Below are positions 1 through 11,668 of a stretch of 64,000 nucleotides of DNA, piece by piece (positions within the stretch are counted from its first letter, which is position 1; every line of letters starts with the position of its first letter). Origin of the DNA: Magicicada septendecula (taxonomy: Eukaryota; Arthropoda; Insecta; Hemiptera; Cicadidae); NCBI GenBank assembly GCA_034769895.1, contig CM068367.1:692592268-692656267 (forward strand). The letters run 5' to 3'. A program made the translations under genes and the position numbers. The notes below the pieces were generated by a model. The model worked only from the letters and a program-made list of their open reading frames with translations, was not told the DNA's origin and did no database searches.

Positions 1-321
1 GGCTGTCTGATGTCTTTAAGTGTCGAAACTATTTTCATGATCACATACGCATATTGCTTATTATGATTAAAGTGATGGTTGATTATTATTTTGAGTCTCT
101 GGTTTGGTTGGGGGCACTTACATTTTCCGGTGCTAATTACTTTGACATATTAATGATCCGTAACTGAGAATTACCTAATTGCCTTGTTATTTATATATAA
201 TTGTGTATTTATTTATTCTTGTTGAAAAGGGTTATTATGAGGGGTTTTGTACAGAAATGAGGGGTGTGTGTTATGTATGTTGTGTATGTGCTTGTGTAAT
301 CGTAATTTTTTTGGGGGGGAA
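1..321 (+). repeat. Array unit 0, 3' end only
   Basis: This is the right end of a unit that starts outside the window. It matches 3381-3700 of the next unit and ends with the T-run, G-run and AA that precede every LTR-like segment. No gene is visible in it. Confidence 0.85.
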
Positions 322-862
322 TGTGTTATAAATTATGATATCATAAATGTGCTTACTAAGTTACTAAAAGGCTAGCCTATTTAAATTCTTTTTCTATACA
401 ACACTCAAGGATTAGTAATTTTCAATTTAACTTGTGAATAATATTCTTGCAACAATTAATTTGGACATAACGTGGCAGGATCTATACAATTTATAGTTAA
501 ACTTAACTTCACTCACATCTTATGCTGTAAAGAATATTGATATATTTATATATAATCCTGCAGTTGAATTTTACTCATTGTTGAATTTATAACTTGTCAT
601 GTCATGTAAGAGTTGCATGCTTAATAAAGTTCACGCTTGTTTGTTAATAGACTTTTTCATTTGCAAGTCCTGTCATTCACCTGGGGGGACATGTCTGTAA
701 TTGTAACTTAGGCCTTTGCACACTTTTGCCTCCTCTAGGTCCTCCACCTAGTTCTAATATTATGTCTCTCCCCTTTAAAAAAAAAAACTTAATAAAATAA
801 AATAAAATAGAATTCAAAAAAATTTACAAAAAAAAAACTTATAAAATAAAAGGGGGGTTTCA
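322..862 (+). repeat. LTR-like segment of unit 1
   Basis: The segment begins TGTGTTATAAATTATG right after a polypurine tract (G-run plus AA) and ends GGGGGGTTTCA two bases before TGGTAGATCAGAGCGTGG, which looks like a tRNA primer-binding site (865-882). An AATAAA signal lies at 623-628, roughly mid-segment, as expected for the R region of an LTR. A G/C-rich stem-like motif (tcctctaggtcctccacctag) and A-rich tracts follow. The arrangement PPT, TG...CA, PBS, gag is the reason for calling this an LTR. It is an inference, because the other LTR of each unit is simply the next unit's copy. Confidence 0.55.
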
Positions 863-1070
863 AATGGTAGATCAGAGCGTGGTTATGATTCTATGGATGT
901 TGTAGATATTATTTCTGCTTTATTTTTCTGAACTTTGGAAGTTTTAGAATCTGGGGACTTGCATTTATTTTCTTAAATGGAACTTAAGTCTCAAAGGAAG
1001 TATAGTACTTGAGTTTTTTTCGGATTCTTTGTCACTATGTTTTGTGAGTTAGATTTGTGTTAGGTGTTTC

Positions 1071-1565
1071 GTGAGCATTTATGTTAGGTTATTGTGTGTT
1101 GGGAATTGTGCAATTCTGGCGGCGGTATGTTACCAGAGATTGCCCCACCATATTTCAGGCATTCTCCAGAAACTTTCGGTGTTAGATGGAGTAGATGAGG
1201 ACAGGTTGTTGGTCTTTTTGGACCTGTTCCTGCAGTTGGCAGATTTCCCGGGTGTGTCGGATGAGGAGGTCTGGTCCCTTATATACCCGTATTGCCGGGG
1301 TTCATTGGCCGGTCTGGTCACCAACACTCTGCGTCGGGGCTGCAGTGTTGACACTTTCCTTGGGGAAGTGTTGGATTTCTTCATACCCCATCGACGACGT
1401 TCCCAGCTGAAGTTAGATTTATTCTATCGCCTACAGGCCAACGGAGAGTGCACCTTAGATTGTGGTCCTGGAGATTATCAGTTTCCCCTGTTCTGGAAGG
1501 TTATCATGGAGAAAGTTAGAGAGTTGGAGAGTGCCCTTAGATTGTCGTGGTCTTGGAGTTCGTGA
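1071..1565 (+). pseudogene. gag/capsid-like fragment, unit 1
   Basis: This 164-codon open frame resembles the capsid part of LTR-retrotransposon Gag proteins. It has an acidic segment (DGVDEDRLLVFLDL), then EEVWSLIYPYCRGSLAGLV, then a D-x-F-x-x-E-V-L-x-FFIP motif and a Y-R-L-Q-x-x-GE motif, in the order and spacing usual for the gag domain. The frame has no in-frame ATG before it (it opens at GTG). It then runs into a short internal duplication (about 1450-1620) that ends it, so it is probably a broken gag. It has no zinc knuckle, and no protease or polymerase follows. A spliced or readthrough product cannot be excluded. Confidence 0.5.
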
Positions 1566-1843
1566 GATCGTCAGTTTCCCGTGTTCTAAAAGTAAGATGG
1601 AGAAGTTATGTCCTGTTGTTTCGTTGTTTATAGTGGTTGATTTTGATTTTTGAGTATTGTAGAGTCGGTCCATGCCACATTCCACGGTTGATTTCCCTGA
1701 TGTTTTATTTTGGGTTGAGAGTTGTGTAGACTGAGGAGAAGTAAACCCCCCCCTGCTAGTTACGCTGCATTTGAAAAGGTAAGAGAAGGGATTGATGTTC
1801 GCGTGCCCTCTGCGCGGTCTTCTCTGCTTTGTGAATCGGGTCC

Positions 1844-2330
1844 GCCCACCCTAGTGTGGGGAGGTGGGCCAATCATGTGTCAAGGATTGATGATGCCTTG
1901 TTTGCTGCACGTGGCTGGTCGGTCCACGAGGTGGACGGTTCTCGAAGGGTACTCGCATATCAAGGTTAGTAGCACCTTGTTGGCCTTCGGGCGTGAATAT
2001 GTGAGTACCAGGGAGAGTTAGGTGGTGGTCACCGGAGAGGGTGAGGTGTTGGGGCGGTCCCGAGAGTTTGGCAGGGAGGAGAGGACTCGCGTGGGGGATG
2101 GTCGCAGTGTGGTAGAGATTTTCAGTCCTGGGAAGGGGGGGAATAGTGTCATTGGTCCTGGTGGAAGAGTTTTGTTCCGTGATAGAAGTCTGTGGTCCTG
2201 GGTCTCAGTTGTTAGATTTAGGAGGCCTTGGTGGTCAATTCTCAGAGCTGGTATCGGCGATTCTTTTCTTTCTCCTGTTCTGTTCTGTTCCTTATATCTG
2301 CATGCGGACCAGGGCCCGGCGAGCATGCAG
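1844..2330. other. Cluster of perfect inverted repeats in the unit
   Basis: Unit 1 has three perfect stems close together: GCCCACC/GGTGGGC (1844-1850 with 1863-1869), GTCCAC-gag-GTGGAC (1922-1936) and CTGCATGC/GCATGCAG (2298-2305 with 2323-2330). The last has a GGGCCC palindrome in its loop. The stems recur in the other units. Unit 8 lacks the first two because of a deletion of about 256 bp. They could be RNA structures or relics; function is unknown. Confidence 0.5.
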
Positions 2331-2399
2331 GACGCACACTTACATCTTCTCTTTCAGACACACATTGACAGACTTACACCCCTTCCTTCTGCATCTTTC

Positions 2400-3010
2400 G
2401 TTTTCCTGAGTAACTGAACCCACCAAGTGCGAATTGAAACCTGGGATTTTCCAGGATTCCCACAGCCGTCGAGCTTGAGTACTGGTTTGATTTGGGTCAA
2501 CCATGTTGCCCTTTTGGGGTGAGGGTGTGCCGTACTGGGTTCGGCATGTAGGCGATGTGTTTTTAAAACGAGCGGGCTTTGACGTCACGCGCGGCCGTTG
2601 CATCTCGTCGTCGTGGGCTATGCAGACTGTTTGTTGTGTAGCGATGATATCCAGTTGGCGCGCTCAGCTGTAATTGTGTATTCCTGCATCGGCGAGGTTT
2701 CGTGGTTAGACATTCACATCGAATCTTTCTCATTTCTATTTGAACCCTCAACCAGGTCATCTGCTCTCGACTGACGGCACTCATTGGTTCAGGACTTCGT
2801 TGCTCTTCTAAATGAGTGGCTGAATAAAGTTCTGCTCCAGGTGCTCGAACAAGGGCGAGATGGGTGTCGGGTGTTGACGACCAACTGTCCACCCCCCTGG
2901 CAGAGACGACCCTTAAGCGATGATATGCCGTCAGTCGAGATCCACGCTTTCAGACACACTTATGACGCTACTCTGCCCCAGGACTCCTTAGTGCAACCGA
3001 GACACTACTG
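2400..3010. other. Low-coding stretch of the unit with a CRE-like palindrome
   Basis: I see no convincing gene. Open frames of 60-130 codons occur on both strands but show no recognisable domain. TGACGTCA (a CRE/ATF-type palindrome) occurs at about 2579-2586 in most copies and is altered in units 7 and 8. AATAAA occurs at about 2823, inside the short frame 2784-3011. Confidence 0.4.
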
Positions 3011-3700
3011 ATCAGCCAAGGTTTGCTTAAGTGCACCGGACGATCCAGGTAGAACCATCCTATTTATTTCATACTATCTCAACTACACTGTGAATTCACG
3101 GAAGCTCCCAGAAGCACACTCATGAGGTTTTTTTTTACTGCTAAAATTTTGCACAAACTCTCATGCTCAGTTCTGTGACTACATGTGTGAACCTTACATA
3201 ATTAAGTCTAATGAAATCTATTATATCTTCTTATAATGTGTAAGAAAATTACACATACACACATATCCGCAGGCTCTGCTCTAAGTTCTACCTTTTATCG
3301 AATTAAAGCCATTCGAGAGTTAGTTATTTTCTGCTTTCATGTCATGCGGTCATGGCAGAATTCCGGTCACAAGGGGGGCTGTCTGATGTCTTTAAGTGTC
3401 GAAACTATTTTCATGATCACATACGCATATTGCTTATTATGATTAAAGTGATGGTTGATTATTATTTTGAGTCTCTGGTTTGGTTGGGGGCACTTACATT
3501 TTCCGGTGCTAATTACTTTGACATATTAATGATCCGTAACTGAGAATTACCTAATTGCCTTGTTATTTATATATAATTGTGTATTTATTTATTCTTGTTG
3601 AAAAGGGTTATTATGAGGGGTTTTGTACAGAAATGAGGGGTGTGTGTTATGTATGTTGTGTATGTGCTTGTGTGTAATCGTCATTTTTTTGGGGGGGGAA

Positions 3701-4242
3701 TGTGTTATAAATTATGATATCATAAATGTGCTTACTAAGTTACTAAAAGGCTAGCCTATTTAAATTCTTTTTCTATACAACACTCAAGGATTAGTAATTT
3801 TCAATTTAACTTGTGAATAATATTCTTGCAACAATTAATTTGGACATAACGTGGCAGGATCTATACAATTTATAGTTAAACTTAACTTCACTCACATCTT
3901 ATGCTGTAAAGAATATTGATATATTTATATATAATCCTGCAGTTGAATTTTACTCTTTGTTGAATTTATAACTTGTCATGTCATGTAAGAGTTGCATGCT
4001 TAATAAAGTTCACGCTTGTTTGTTAATAGACTTTTTCATTTGCAAGTCCTGTCATTCACCTGGGGGGACATGTCTGTAATTGTAACTTAGGCCTTTGCAC
4101 ACTTTTGCCTCCTCTAGGTCCTCCACCTAGTTCTAATATTATGTCTCTCCCCTTTAAAAAAAAAAACTTACTAAAAATAAAATAAAATAAAATTCAAAAA
4201 AATTTTACAAAAAAAAACTTATAAAATAAAAGGGGGGTTTCA
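3701..4242 (+). repeat. LTR-like segment of unit 2
   Basis: It has the same TG...CA limits as in unit 1, preceded by a T-run, G8 and AA and followed by TGGTAGATCAGAGCG two bases on. Confidence 0.55.
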
Positions 4243-4364
4243 AATGGTAGATCAGAGCGTGGTTATGATTCTATGGATGTTGTAGATATTATTTCTGCTT
4301 TATTTTCTGAACTTTGGAAGTTTTAGAATCTGGGGACTTGCATTTATTTTCTTAAATGAAACTT

Positions 4365-5035
4365 GGTGTGGCTACAAGCATGTCAGCTGGTGTTGGGACT
4401 TGCAAATTATTTCAACATATTAGTTTTTGATCAGAGTCCAAGTGTTGAAATAAAAGCTAATTGTAATGTAACGGTTTAATAAAATGAATAATCAGAATAA
4501 TAACATATTTTATAAAAATGAATAAGGGGTTGATTAAGTCTAAAATGATTTAATATGTGTTAGTGTTTAAGTAATTATTTTGTGATGTTGAGTGTAAGGT
4601 AGGTTTTGGAAAGTGGTTATAAGCATGTGATTGATGGTTTTCAAAATGAATGTGAGCTGATGGATTTACTTGCGCATACTCTGGAGCTTAGACAGATTTT
4701 GAACATGAGGGGAGCCGTCAGTATTTGTTGATTTTGATTGGGACTTGTTAGGTGGAATAGACAACGTGTTTATAGCACCCGTTATGTAGTATTGGTTTAT
4801 TGAGGGCGTTCCATTGCGGTATCGTGGATTATGAATGTGGTTATGGTCCGACCAAACATCGTGGTGTTGATAGTTATATATTTTCGGATTATGTTGAATG
4901 TTATGTATACTTTGTGGATTGGATAGTGAGTCAGTTTTGTTGTTCTGTGTTGTGTTCTTTTCTGTCATTTTGAGTGGCTGTTTCTCTGCCATTCTTATAC
5001 ACCCATCTCGCCGCATCGCTAGAGCACTCTGGGGC
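4365..5035. repeat. L-specific leader segment (about 670 bp)
   Basis: This segment separates L from S units: S units join directly from the GAAACTT end to CTCAAAGGAAG. Other copies start near 11791 (unit 4), 19220 (unit 6), 23270 (unit 7), 43203 (unit 9), 47252 (unit 10, truncated at 47865) and 60230 (unit 11). On the minus strand it keeps an Asn/His/Ser-rich open frame from an ATG at 5016 to 4666 (116 codons). The first ATG is lost in units 6 and 7. The composition is low-complexity and no domain is visible, so I do not call it a gene. Confidence 0.7.
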
Positions 5036-5118
5036 GGCTCAAAGGAAGTATAGTACTTGAGCTTTTTTCTGATTCTCTGTCACTATGTTTTGTGAGCTAG
5101 ATTTGTGTTAGGTGTTTC

Positions 5119-5613
5119 GTGAGCATTTATGTTTGGTTATTGTGTGTTGGGAATTGTGCAATTCTGGCGGCGGTATGTTACCAGAGATTGCCCCACCCTA
5201 TTTCAGGCATTCTCCAGAAACTTTCGGTGTTAGATGGAGTAGATGAGGACAGGTTGTTGGTCTTTTTGGACCTGGTCCTGCAGTTGGCAGATTTCCCGGG
5301 TGTGTCGGATGAGGAGGTCTGGTCCCTTATATACCCGTGTTGCCGGGGTTCATTGGCCGGTCTGGTCACCAACACTCTGCGTCGGGGCTGCAGTGTTGAC
5401 ACTTTCCATGGGGAAGTGTTGGATTTCTTCATACCCCATCGACGACGTTCCCAGCTTAAGTTAGATTTATTCTATCGCCTACAGGCCAACGGAGAGTGCA
5501 CCTTAGATTGTGGTCCTGGAGATTATCAGTTTCCCCTGTTCTGGAAGGTTATTATGGAGAACGTTAGGGAGTTGGAGAGTGCCCTTAGATTGTCGTGGTC
5601 TTGGAGTTCGTGA
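5119..5613 (+). pseudogene. gag/capsid-like fragment, unit 2
   Basis: It is colinear with the unit 1 copy and open over 164 codons. It differs at several positions, for instance W for R near residue 6, P for H in the PHPISG stretch, C for Y in the IYPCCRG stretch, and FHGEV where unit 1 has FLGEV. Confidence 0.5.
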
Positions 5614-7747
5614 GATCGTCAGTTTCCCCTGTTCTAAAAGTAAGATGGAGAAGTTATGTCCTGTTGTTTCGTTGTTTATAGTGGTTGATTTTGATTTTTG
5701 AGTATTGTAGAGTCGGTCCATGCCACATTCCACGGTTGATTTCCCTGATGTTTTATTTTGGGTTGAGAGTTGTGTAGACTGAGGTGAAGTAAACCCCCCC
5801 CTGCTAGTTACGCTGCATTTGAAAAGGTAAGAGAAGGGATTGATGTTCGCGTGCCCTCTGCGCGGTCTTCTCTGCTTTGTGAATCGGGTCCGCCCACCCT
5901 AGTGTGGGGAGGTGGGCCAATCATGTGTCAAGGATTGATGATGCCTTGTTTGCTGCACGTGGCTGGTCGGTCCACGAGGTGGACGGTTCTCGAAGGGTAC
6001 TCGCATATCAAGGTTAGTAGCACCTTGTTGGCCTTCGGGCGTGAATATGTGAGTACCAGGGAGAGTTAGGTGGTGGTCACCGGAGAGGGTGAGGTGTTGG
6101 GGCGGTCCCGAGAGTTTGGCAGGGAGGAGAGGACTCGCGTGGGGGATGGTCGCAGTGTGGTAGAGATTTTCAGTCCTGGGAAGGGGGGGAATAGTGTCAT
6201 TGGTCCTGGTGGAAGAGTTTTGTTCCGTGATAGAAGTCTGTGGTCCTGGGTCTCAGTTGTTAGATTTAGGAGGCCTTGGTGGTCAATTCTCAGAGCTGGT
6301 ATCGGCGATTCTTTTCTTTCTCCTGTTCTGTTCTGTTCCTTATATCTGCATGCGGACCAGGGCCCGGCGAGCATGCAGGACGCACACTTACATCTTCTCT
6401 TTCAGACACACATTGACAGACTTACACCCCTTCCTTCTGCATCTTTCGTTTTCCTGAGTAACTGAACCCACCAAGTGCGAATTGAAACCTGGGATTTTCC
6501 AGGATTCCCACAGCCGTCGAGCTTGAGTACTGGTTTGATTTGGGTCAACCATGTTGCCCTTTTGGGGTGAGGGTGTGCCGTACTGGGTTCGGCATGTAGG
6601 CGATGTGTTTTTAAAACGAGCGGGCTTTGACGTCACGCGCGGCCGTTGCATCTCGTCGTCGTGGGCTATGCAGACTGTTTGTTGTGTAGCGATGATATCC
6701 AGTTGGCGCGCTCAGCTGTAATTGTGTATTCCTGCATCGGCGAGGTTTCGTGGTTAGACATTCACATCGAATCTTTCTCATTTCTATTTGAACCCTCAAC
6801 CAGGTCATCTGCTCTCGACTGACGGCACTCATTGGTTCAGGACTTCGTTGCTCTTCTAAATGAGTGGCTGAATAAAGTTCTGCTCCAGGTGCTCGAACAA
6901 GGGCGAGATGGGTGTCGGGTGTTGACGACCAACTGTCCACCCCCCTGGCAGAGACGACCCTTAAGCGATGATATGCCGTCAGTCGAGATCCACGCTTTCA
7001 GACACACTTATGACGCTACTCTGCCCCAGGACTCCTTAGTGCAACCGAGACACTACTGATCAGCCAAGGTTTGCTTAAGTGCACCGGACGATCCAGGTAG
7101 AACCATCCTATTTATTTCATACTATCTCAACTACACTGTGAATTCACGGAAGCTCCCAGAAGCACACTCATGAGGTTTTTTTTTACTGCTAAAATTTTGC
7201 ACAAACTCTCATGCTCAGTTCTGTGACTACATGTGTGAACCTTACATAATTAAGTCTAATGAAATCTATTATATCTTCTTATAATGTGTAAGAAAATTAC
7301 ACATACACACATATCCGCAGGCTCTGCTCTAAGTTCTACCTTTTATCGAATTAAAGCCATTCGAGAGTTAGTTATTTTCTGCTTTCATGTCATGCGGTCA
7401 TGGCAGAATTCCGGTCACAAGGGGGGCTGTCTGATGTCTTTAAGTGTCGAAACTATTTTCATGATCACATACGCATATTGCTTATTATGATTAAAGTGAT
7501 GGTTGATTATTATTTTGAGTCTCTGGTTTGGTTGGGGGCACTTACATTTTCCGGTGCTAATTACTTTGACATATTAATGATCCGTAACTGAGAATTACCT
7601 AATTGCCTTGTTATTTATATATAATTGTGTATTTATTTATTCTTGTTGAAAAGGGTTATTATGAGGGGTTTTGTACAGAAATGAGGGGTGTGTGTTATGT
7701 ATGTTGTGTATGTGCTTGTGTGTAATCGTCATTTTTTTGGGGGGGAA

Positions 7748-8288
7748 TGTGTTATAAATTATGATATCATAAATGTGCTTACTAAGTTACTAAAAGGCTA
7801 GCCTATTTAAATTCTTTTTCTATACAACACTCAAGGATTAGTAATTTTCAATTTAACTTGTGAATAATATTCTTGCAACAATTAATTTGGACATAACGTG
7901 GCAGGATCTATACAATTTATAGTTAAACTTAACTTCACTCACATCTTATGCTGTAAAGAATATTGATATATTTATATATAATCCTGCAGTTGAATTTTAC
8001 TCATTGTTGAATTTATAACTTGTCATGTCATGTAAGAGTTGCATGCTTAATAAAGTTCACGCTTGTTTGTTAATAGACTTTTTCATTTGCAAGTCCTGTC
8101 ATTCACCTGGGGGGACATGTCTGTAATTGTAACTTAGGCCTTTGCACACTTTTGCCTCCTCTAGGTCCTCCACCTAGTTCTAATATTATGTCTCTCCCCT
8201 TTAAAAAAAAAAACTTAATAAAATAAAATAAAATAGAATTCAAAAAAATTTACAAAAAAAAAACTTATAAAATAAAAGGGGGGTTTCA
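7748..8288 (+). repeat. LTR-like segment of unit 3
   Basis: It has TG...CA limits and the same flanking polypurine tract and PBS-like site as unit 1. Confidence 0.55.
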
Positions 8289-8496
8289 AATGGTAGATCA
8301 GAGCGTGGTTATGATTCTATGGATGTTGTAGATATTATTTCTGCTTTATTTTTCTGAACTTTGGAAGTTTTAGAATCTGGGGACTTGCATTTATTTTCTT
8401 AAATGGAACTTAAGTCTCAAAGGAAGTATAGTACTTGAGTTTTTTTCGGATTCTTTGTCACTATGTTTTGTGAGTTAGATTTGTGTTAGGTGTTTC

Positions 8497-8991
8497 GTGA
8501 GCATTTATGTTAGGTTATTGTGTGTTGGGAATTGTGCAATTCTGGCGGCGGTATGTTACCAGAGATTGCCCCACCATATTTCAGGCATTCTCCAGAAACT
8601 TTCGGTGTTAGATGGAGTAGATGAGGACAGGTTGTTGGTCTTTTTGGACCTGTTCCTGCAGTTGGCAGATTTCCCGGGTGTGTCGGATGAGGAGGTCTGG
8701 TCCCTTATATACCCGTATTGCCGGGGTTCATTGGCCGGTCTGGTCACCAACACTCTGCGTCGGGGCTGCAGTGTTGACACTTTCCTTGGGGAAGTGTTGG
8801 ATTTCTTCATACCCCATCGACGACGTTCCCAGCTGAAGTTAGATTTATTCTATCGCCTACAGGCCAACGGAGAGTGCACCTTAGATTGTGGTCCTGGAGA
8901 TTATCAGTTTCCCCTGTTCTGGAAGGTTATCATGGAGAAAGTTAGAGAGTTGGAGAGTGCCCTTAGATTGTCGTGGTCTTGGAGTTCGTGA
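8497..8991 (+). pseudogene. gag/capsid-like fragment, unit 3
   Basis: Its deduced product is identical to the unit 1 copy, including the HHISG and FLGEV variants. This supports recent block duplication or gene conversion. Confidence 0.5.
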
Positions 8992-11126
8992 GATCGTCAG
9001 TTTCCCGTGTTCTAAAAGTAAGATGGAGAAGTTATGTCCTGTTGTTTCGTTGTTTATAGTGGTTGATTTTGATTTTTGAGTATTGTAGAGTCGGTCCATG
9101 CCACATTCCACGGTTGATTTCCCTGATGTTTTATTTTGGGTTGAGAGTTGTGTAGACTGAGGAGAAGTAAACCCCCCCCTGCTAGTTACGCTGCATTTGA
9201 AAAGGTAAGAGAAGGGATTGATGTTCGCGTGCCCTCTGCGCGGTCTTCTCTGCTTTGTGAATCGGGTCCGCCCACCCTAGTGTGGGGAGGTGGGCCAATC
9301 ATGTGTCAAGGATTGATGATGCCTTGTTTGCTGCACGTGGCTGGTCGGTCCACGAGGTGGACGGTTCTCGAAGGGTACTCGCATATCAAGGTTAGTAGCA
9401 CCTTGTTGGCCTTCGGGCGTGAATATGTGAGTACCAGGGAGAGTTAGGTGGTGGTCACCGGAGAGGGTGAGGTGTTGGGGCGGTCCCGAGAGTTTGGCAG
9501 GGAGGAGAGGACTCGCGTGGGGGATGGTCGCAGTGTGGTAGAGATTTTCAGTCCTGGGAAGGGGGGGAATAGTGTCATTGGTCCTGGTGGAAGAGTTTTG
9601 TTCCGTGATAGAAGTCTGTGGTCCTGGGTCTCAGTTGTTAGATTTAGGAGGCCTTGGTGGTCAATTCTCAGAGCTGGTATCGGCGATTCTTTTCTTTCTC
9701 CTGTTCTGTTCTGTTCCTTATATCTGCATGCGGACCAGGGCCCGGCGAGCATGCAGGACGCACACTTACATCTTCTCTTTCAGACACACATTGACAGACT
9801 TACACCCCTTCCTTCTGCATCTTTCGTTTTCCTGAGTAACTGAACCCACCAAGTGCGAATTGAAACCTGGGATTTTCCAGGATTCCCACAGCCGTCGAGC
9901 TTGAGTACTGGTTTGATTTGGGTCAACCATGTTGCCCTTTTGGGGTGAGGGTGTGCCGTACTGGGTTCGGCATGTAGGCGATGTGTTTTTAAAACGAGCG
10001 GGCTTTGACGTCACGCGCGGCCGTTGCATCTCGTCGTCGTGGGCTATGCAGACTGTTTGTTGTGTAGCGATGATATCCAGTTGGCGCGCTCAGCTGTAAT
10101 TGTGTATTCCTGCATCGGCGAGGTTTCGTGGTTAGACATTCACATCGAATCTTTCTCATTTCTATTTGAACCCTCAACCAGGTCATCTGCTCTCGACTGA
10201 CGGCACTCATTGGTTCAGGACTTCGTTGCTCTTCTAAATGAGTGGCTGAATAAAGTTCTGCTCCAGGTGCTCGAACAAGGGCGAGATGGGTGTCGGGTGT
10301 TGACGACCAACTGTCCACCCCCCTGGCAGAGACGACCCTTAAGCGATGATATGCCGTCAGTCGAGATCCACGCTTTCAGACACACTTATGACGCTACTCT
10401 GCCCCAGGACTCCTTAGTGCAACCGAGACACTACTGATCAGCCAAGGTTTGCTTAAGTGCACCGGACGATCCAGGTAGAACCATCCTATTTATTTCATAC
10501 TATCTCAACTACACTGTGAATTCACGGAAGCTCCCAGAAGCACACTCATGAGGTTTTTTTTTACTGCTAAAATTTTGCACAAACTCTCATGCTCAGTTCT
10601 GTGACTACATGTGTGAACCTTACATAATTAAGTCTAATGAAATCTATTATATCTTCTTATAATGTGTAAGAAAATTACACATACACACATATCCGCAGGC
10701 TCTGCTCTAAGTTCTACCTTTTATCGAATTAAAGCCATTCGAGAGTTAGTTATTTTCTGCTTTCATGTCATGCGGTCATGGCAGAATTCCGGTCACAAGG
10801 GGGGCTGTCTGATGTCTTTAAGTGTCGAAACTATTTTCATGATCACATACGCATATTGCTTATTATGATTAAAGTGATGGTTGATTATTATTTTGAGTCT
10901 CTGGTTTGGTTGGGGGCACTTACATTTTCCGGTGCTAATTACTTTGACATATTAATGATCCGTAACTGAGAATTACCTAATTGCCTTGTTATTTATATAT
11001 AATTGTGTATTTATTTATTCTTGTTGAAAAGGGTTATTATGAGGGGTTTTGTACAGAAATGAGGGGTGTGTGTTATGTATGTTGTGTATGTGCTTGTGTG
11101 TAATCGTCATTTTTTGGGGGGGGGAA

Positions 11127-11668
11127 TGTGTTATAAATTATGATATCATAAATGTGCTTACTAAGTTACTAAAAGGCTAGCCTATTTAAATTCTTTTTCT
11201 ATACAACACTCAAGGATTAGTAATTTTCAATTTAACTTGTGAATAATATTCTTGCAACAATTAATTTGGACATAACGTGGCAGGATCTATACAATTTATA
11301 GTTAAACTTAACTTCACTCACATCTTATGCTGTAAAGAATATTGATATATTTATATATAATCCTGCAGTTGAATTTTACTCTTTGTTGAATTTATAACTT
11401 GTCATGTCATGTAAGAGTTGCATGCTTAATAAAGTTCACGCTTGTTTGTTAATAGACTTTTTCATTTGCAAGTCCTGTCATTCACCTGGGGGGACATGTC
11501 TGTAATTGTAACTTAGGCCTTTGCACACTTTTGCCTCCTCTAGGTCCTCCACCTAGTTCTAATATTATGTCTCTCCCCTTTAAAAAAAAAAACTTACTAA
11601 AAATAAAATAAAATAAAATTCAAAAAAATTTTACAAAAAAAAACTTATAAAATAAAAGGGGGGTTTCA
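11127..11668 (+). repeat. LTR-like segment of unit 4
   Basis: The limits are as in the other units. It shares the TACTCTTTGTTG variant with the unit 2 copy, whereas units 1 and 3 have TACTCATTGTTG. Confidence 0.55.

Larger units (their letters stand above)
322..3700 (+). repeat. Array unit 1, short (S) type
   Basis: This 3379-bp unit is the best reference copy. In order it holds an LTR-like segment (322-862), a PBS-like site (865-882), a leader, a gag-like frame (1071-1565), a stretch with strong inverted repeats (1844-2330), a GC-richer low-coding stretch (2400-3010) and an AT-rich 3' tail ending in a T-run and G-run (about 3687-3698). Unit edges were set at the TG of the LTR-like segment; the true edge is conventional in a tandem array. 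It is almost identical to unit 3, and together with unit 2 forms a dimer that is repeated as units 3+4. Confidence 0.85.
3701..7747 (+). repeat. Array unit 2, long (L) type
   Basis: This 4047-bp unit is colinear with unit 1 except for an extra segment (4365-5035) between the PBS-like site and the gag-like frame. It is nearly identical to unit 4. Confidence 0.85.
7748..11126 (+). repeat. Array unit 3, short (S) type
   Basis: This 3379-bp unit is nearly identical to unit 1, with differences mostly in homopolymer lengths. Units 3+4 repeat units 1+2 as a block of about 7.43 kb. Confidence 0.85.

Noticed and set aside
2563-2892. Minus-strand 109-codon frame in each unit
   Set aside because: It has no domain and overlaps other frames on both strands. 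Conservation follows from unit identity rather than selection.
3373-3380. AAGGGGGGC followed by TGTCTGATG as the polypurine tract and LTR start
   Set aside because: The downstream G-run plus AA followed by TGTG pairs better with the TTTCA end, giving an LTR of about 541 bp with a central AATAAA. The upstream site would make the LTR about 860 bp and disagrees with some units where the G-run is lost.
3236-3543. Two overlapping short plus-strand frames in each unit tail
   Set aside because: They have mixed composition, no recognisable motif and no signal beyond being repeated with the unit.
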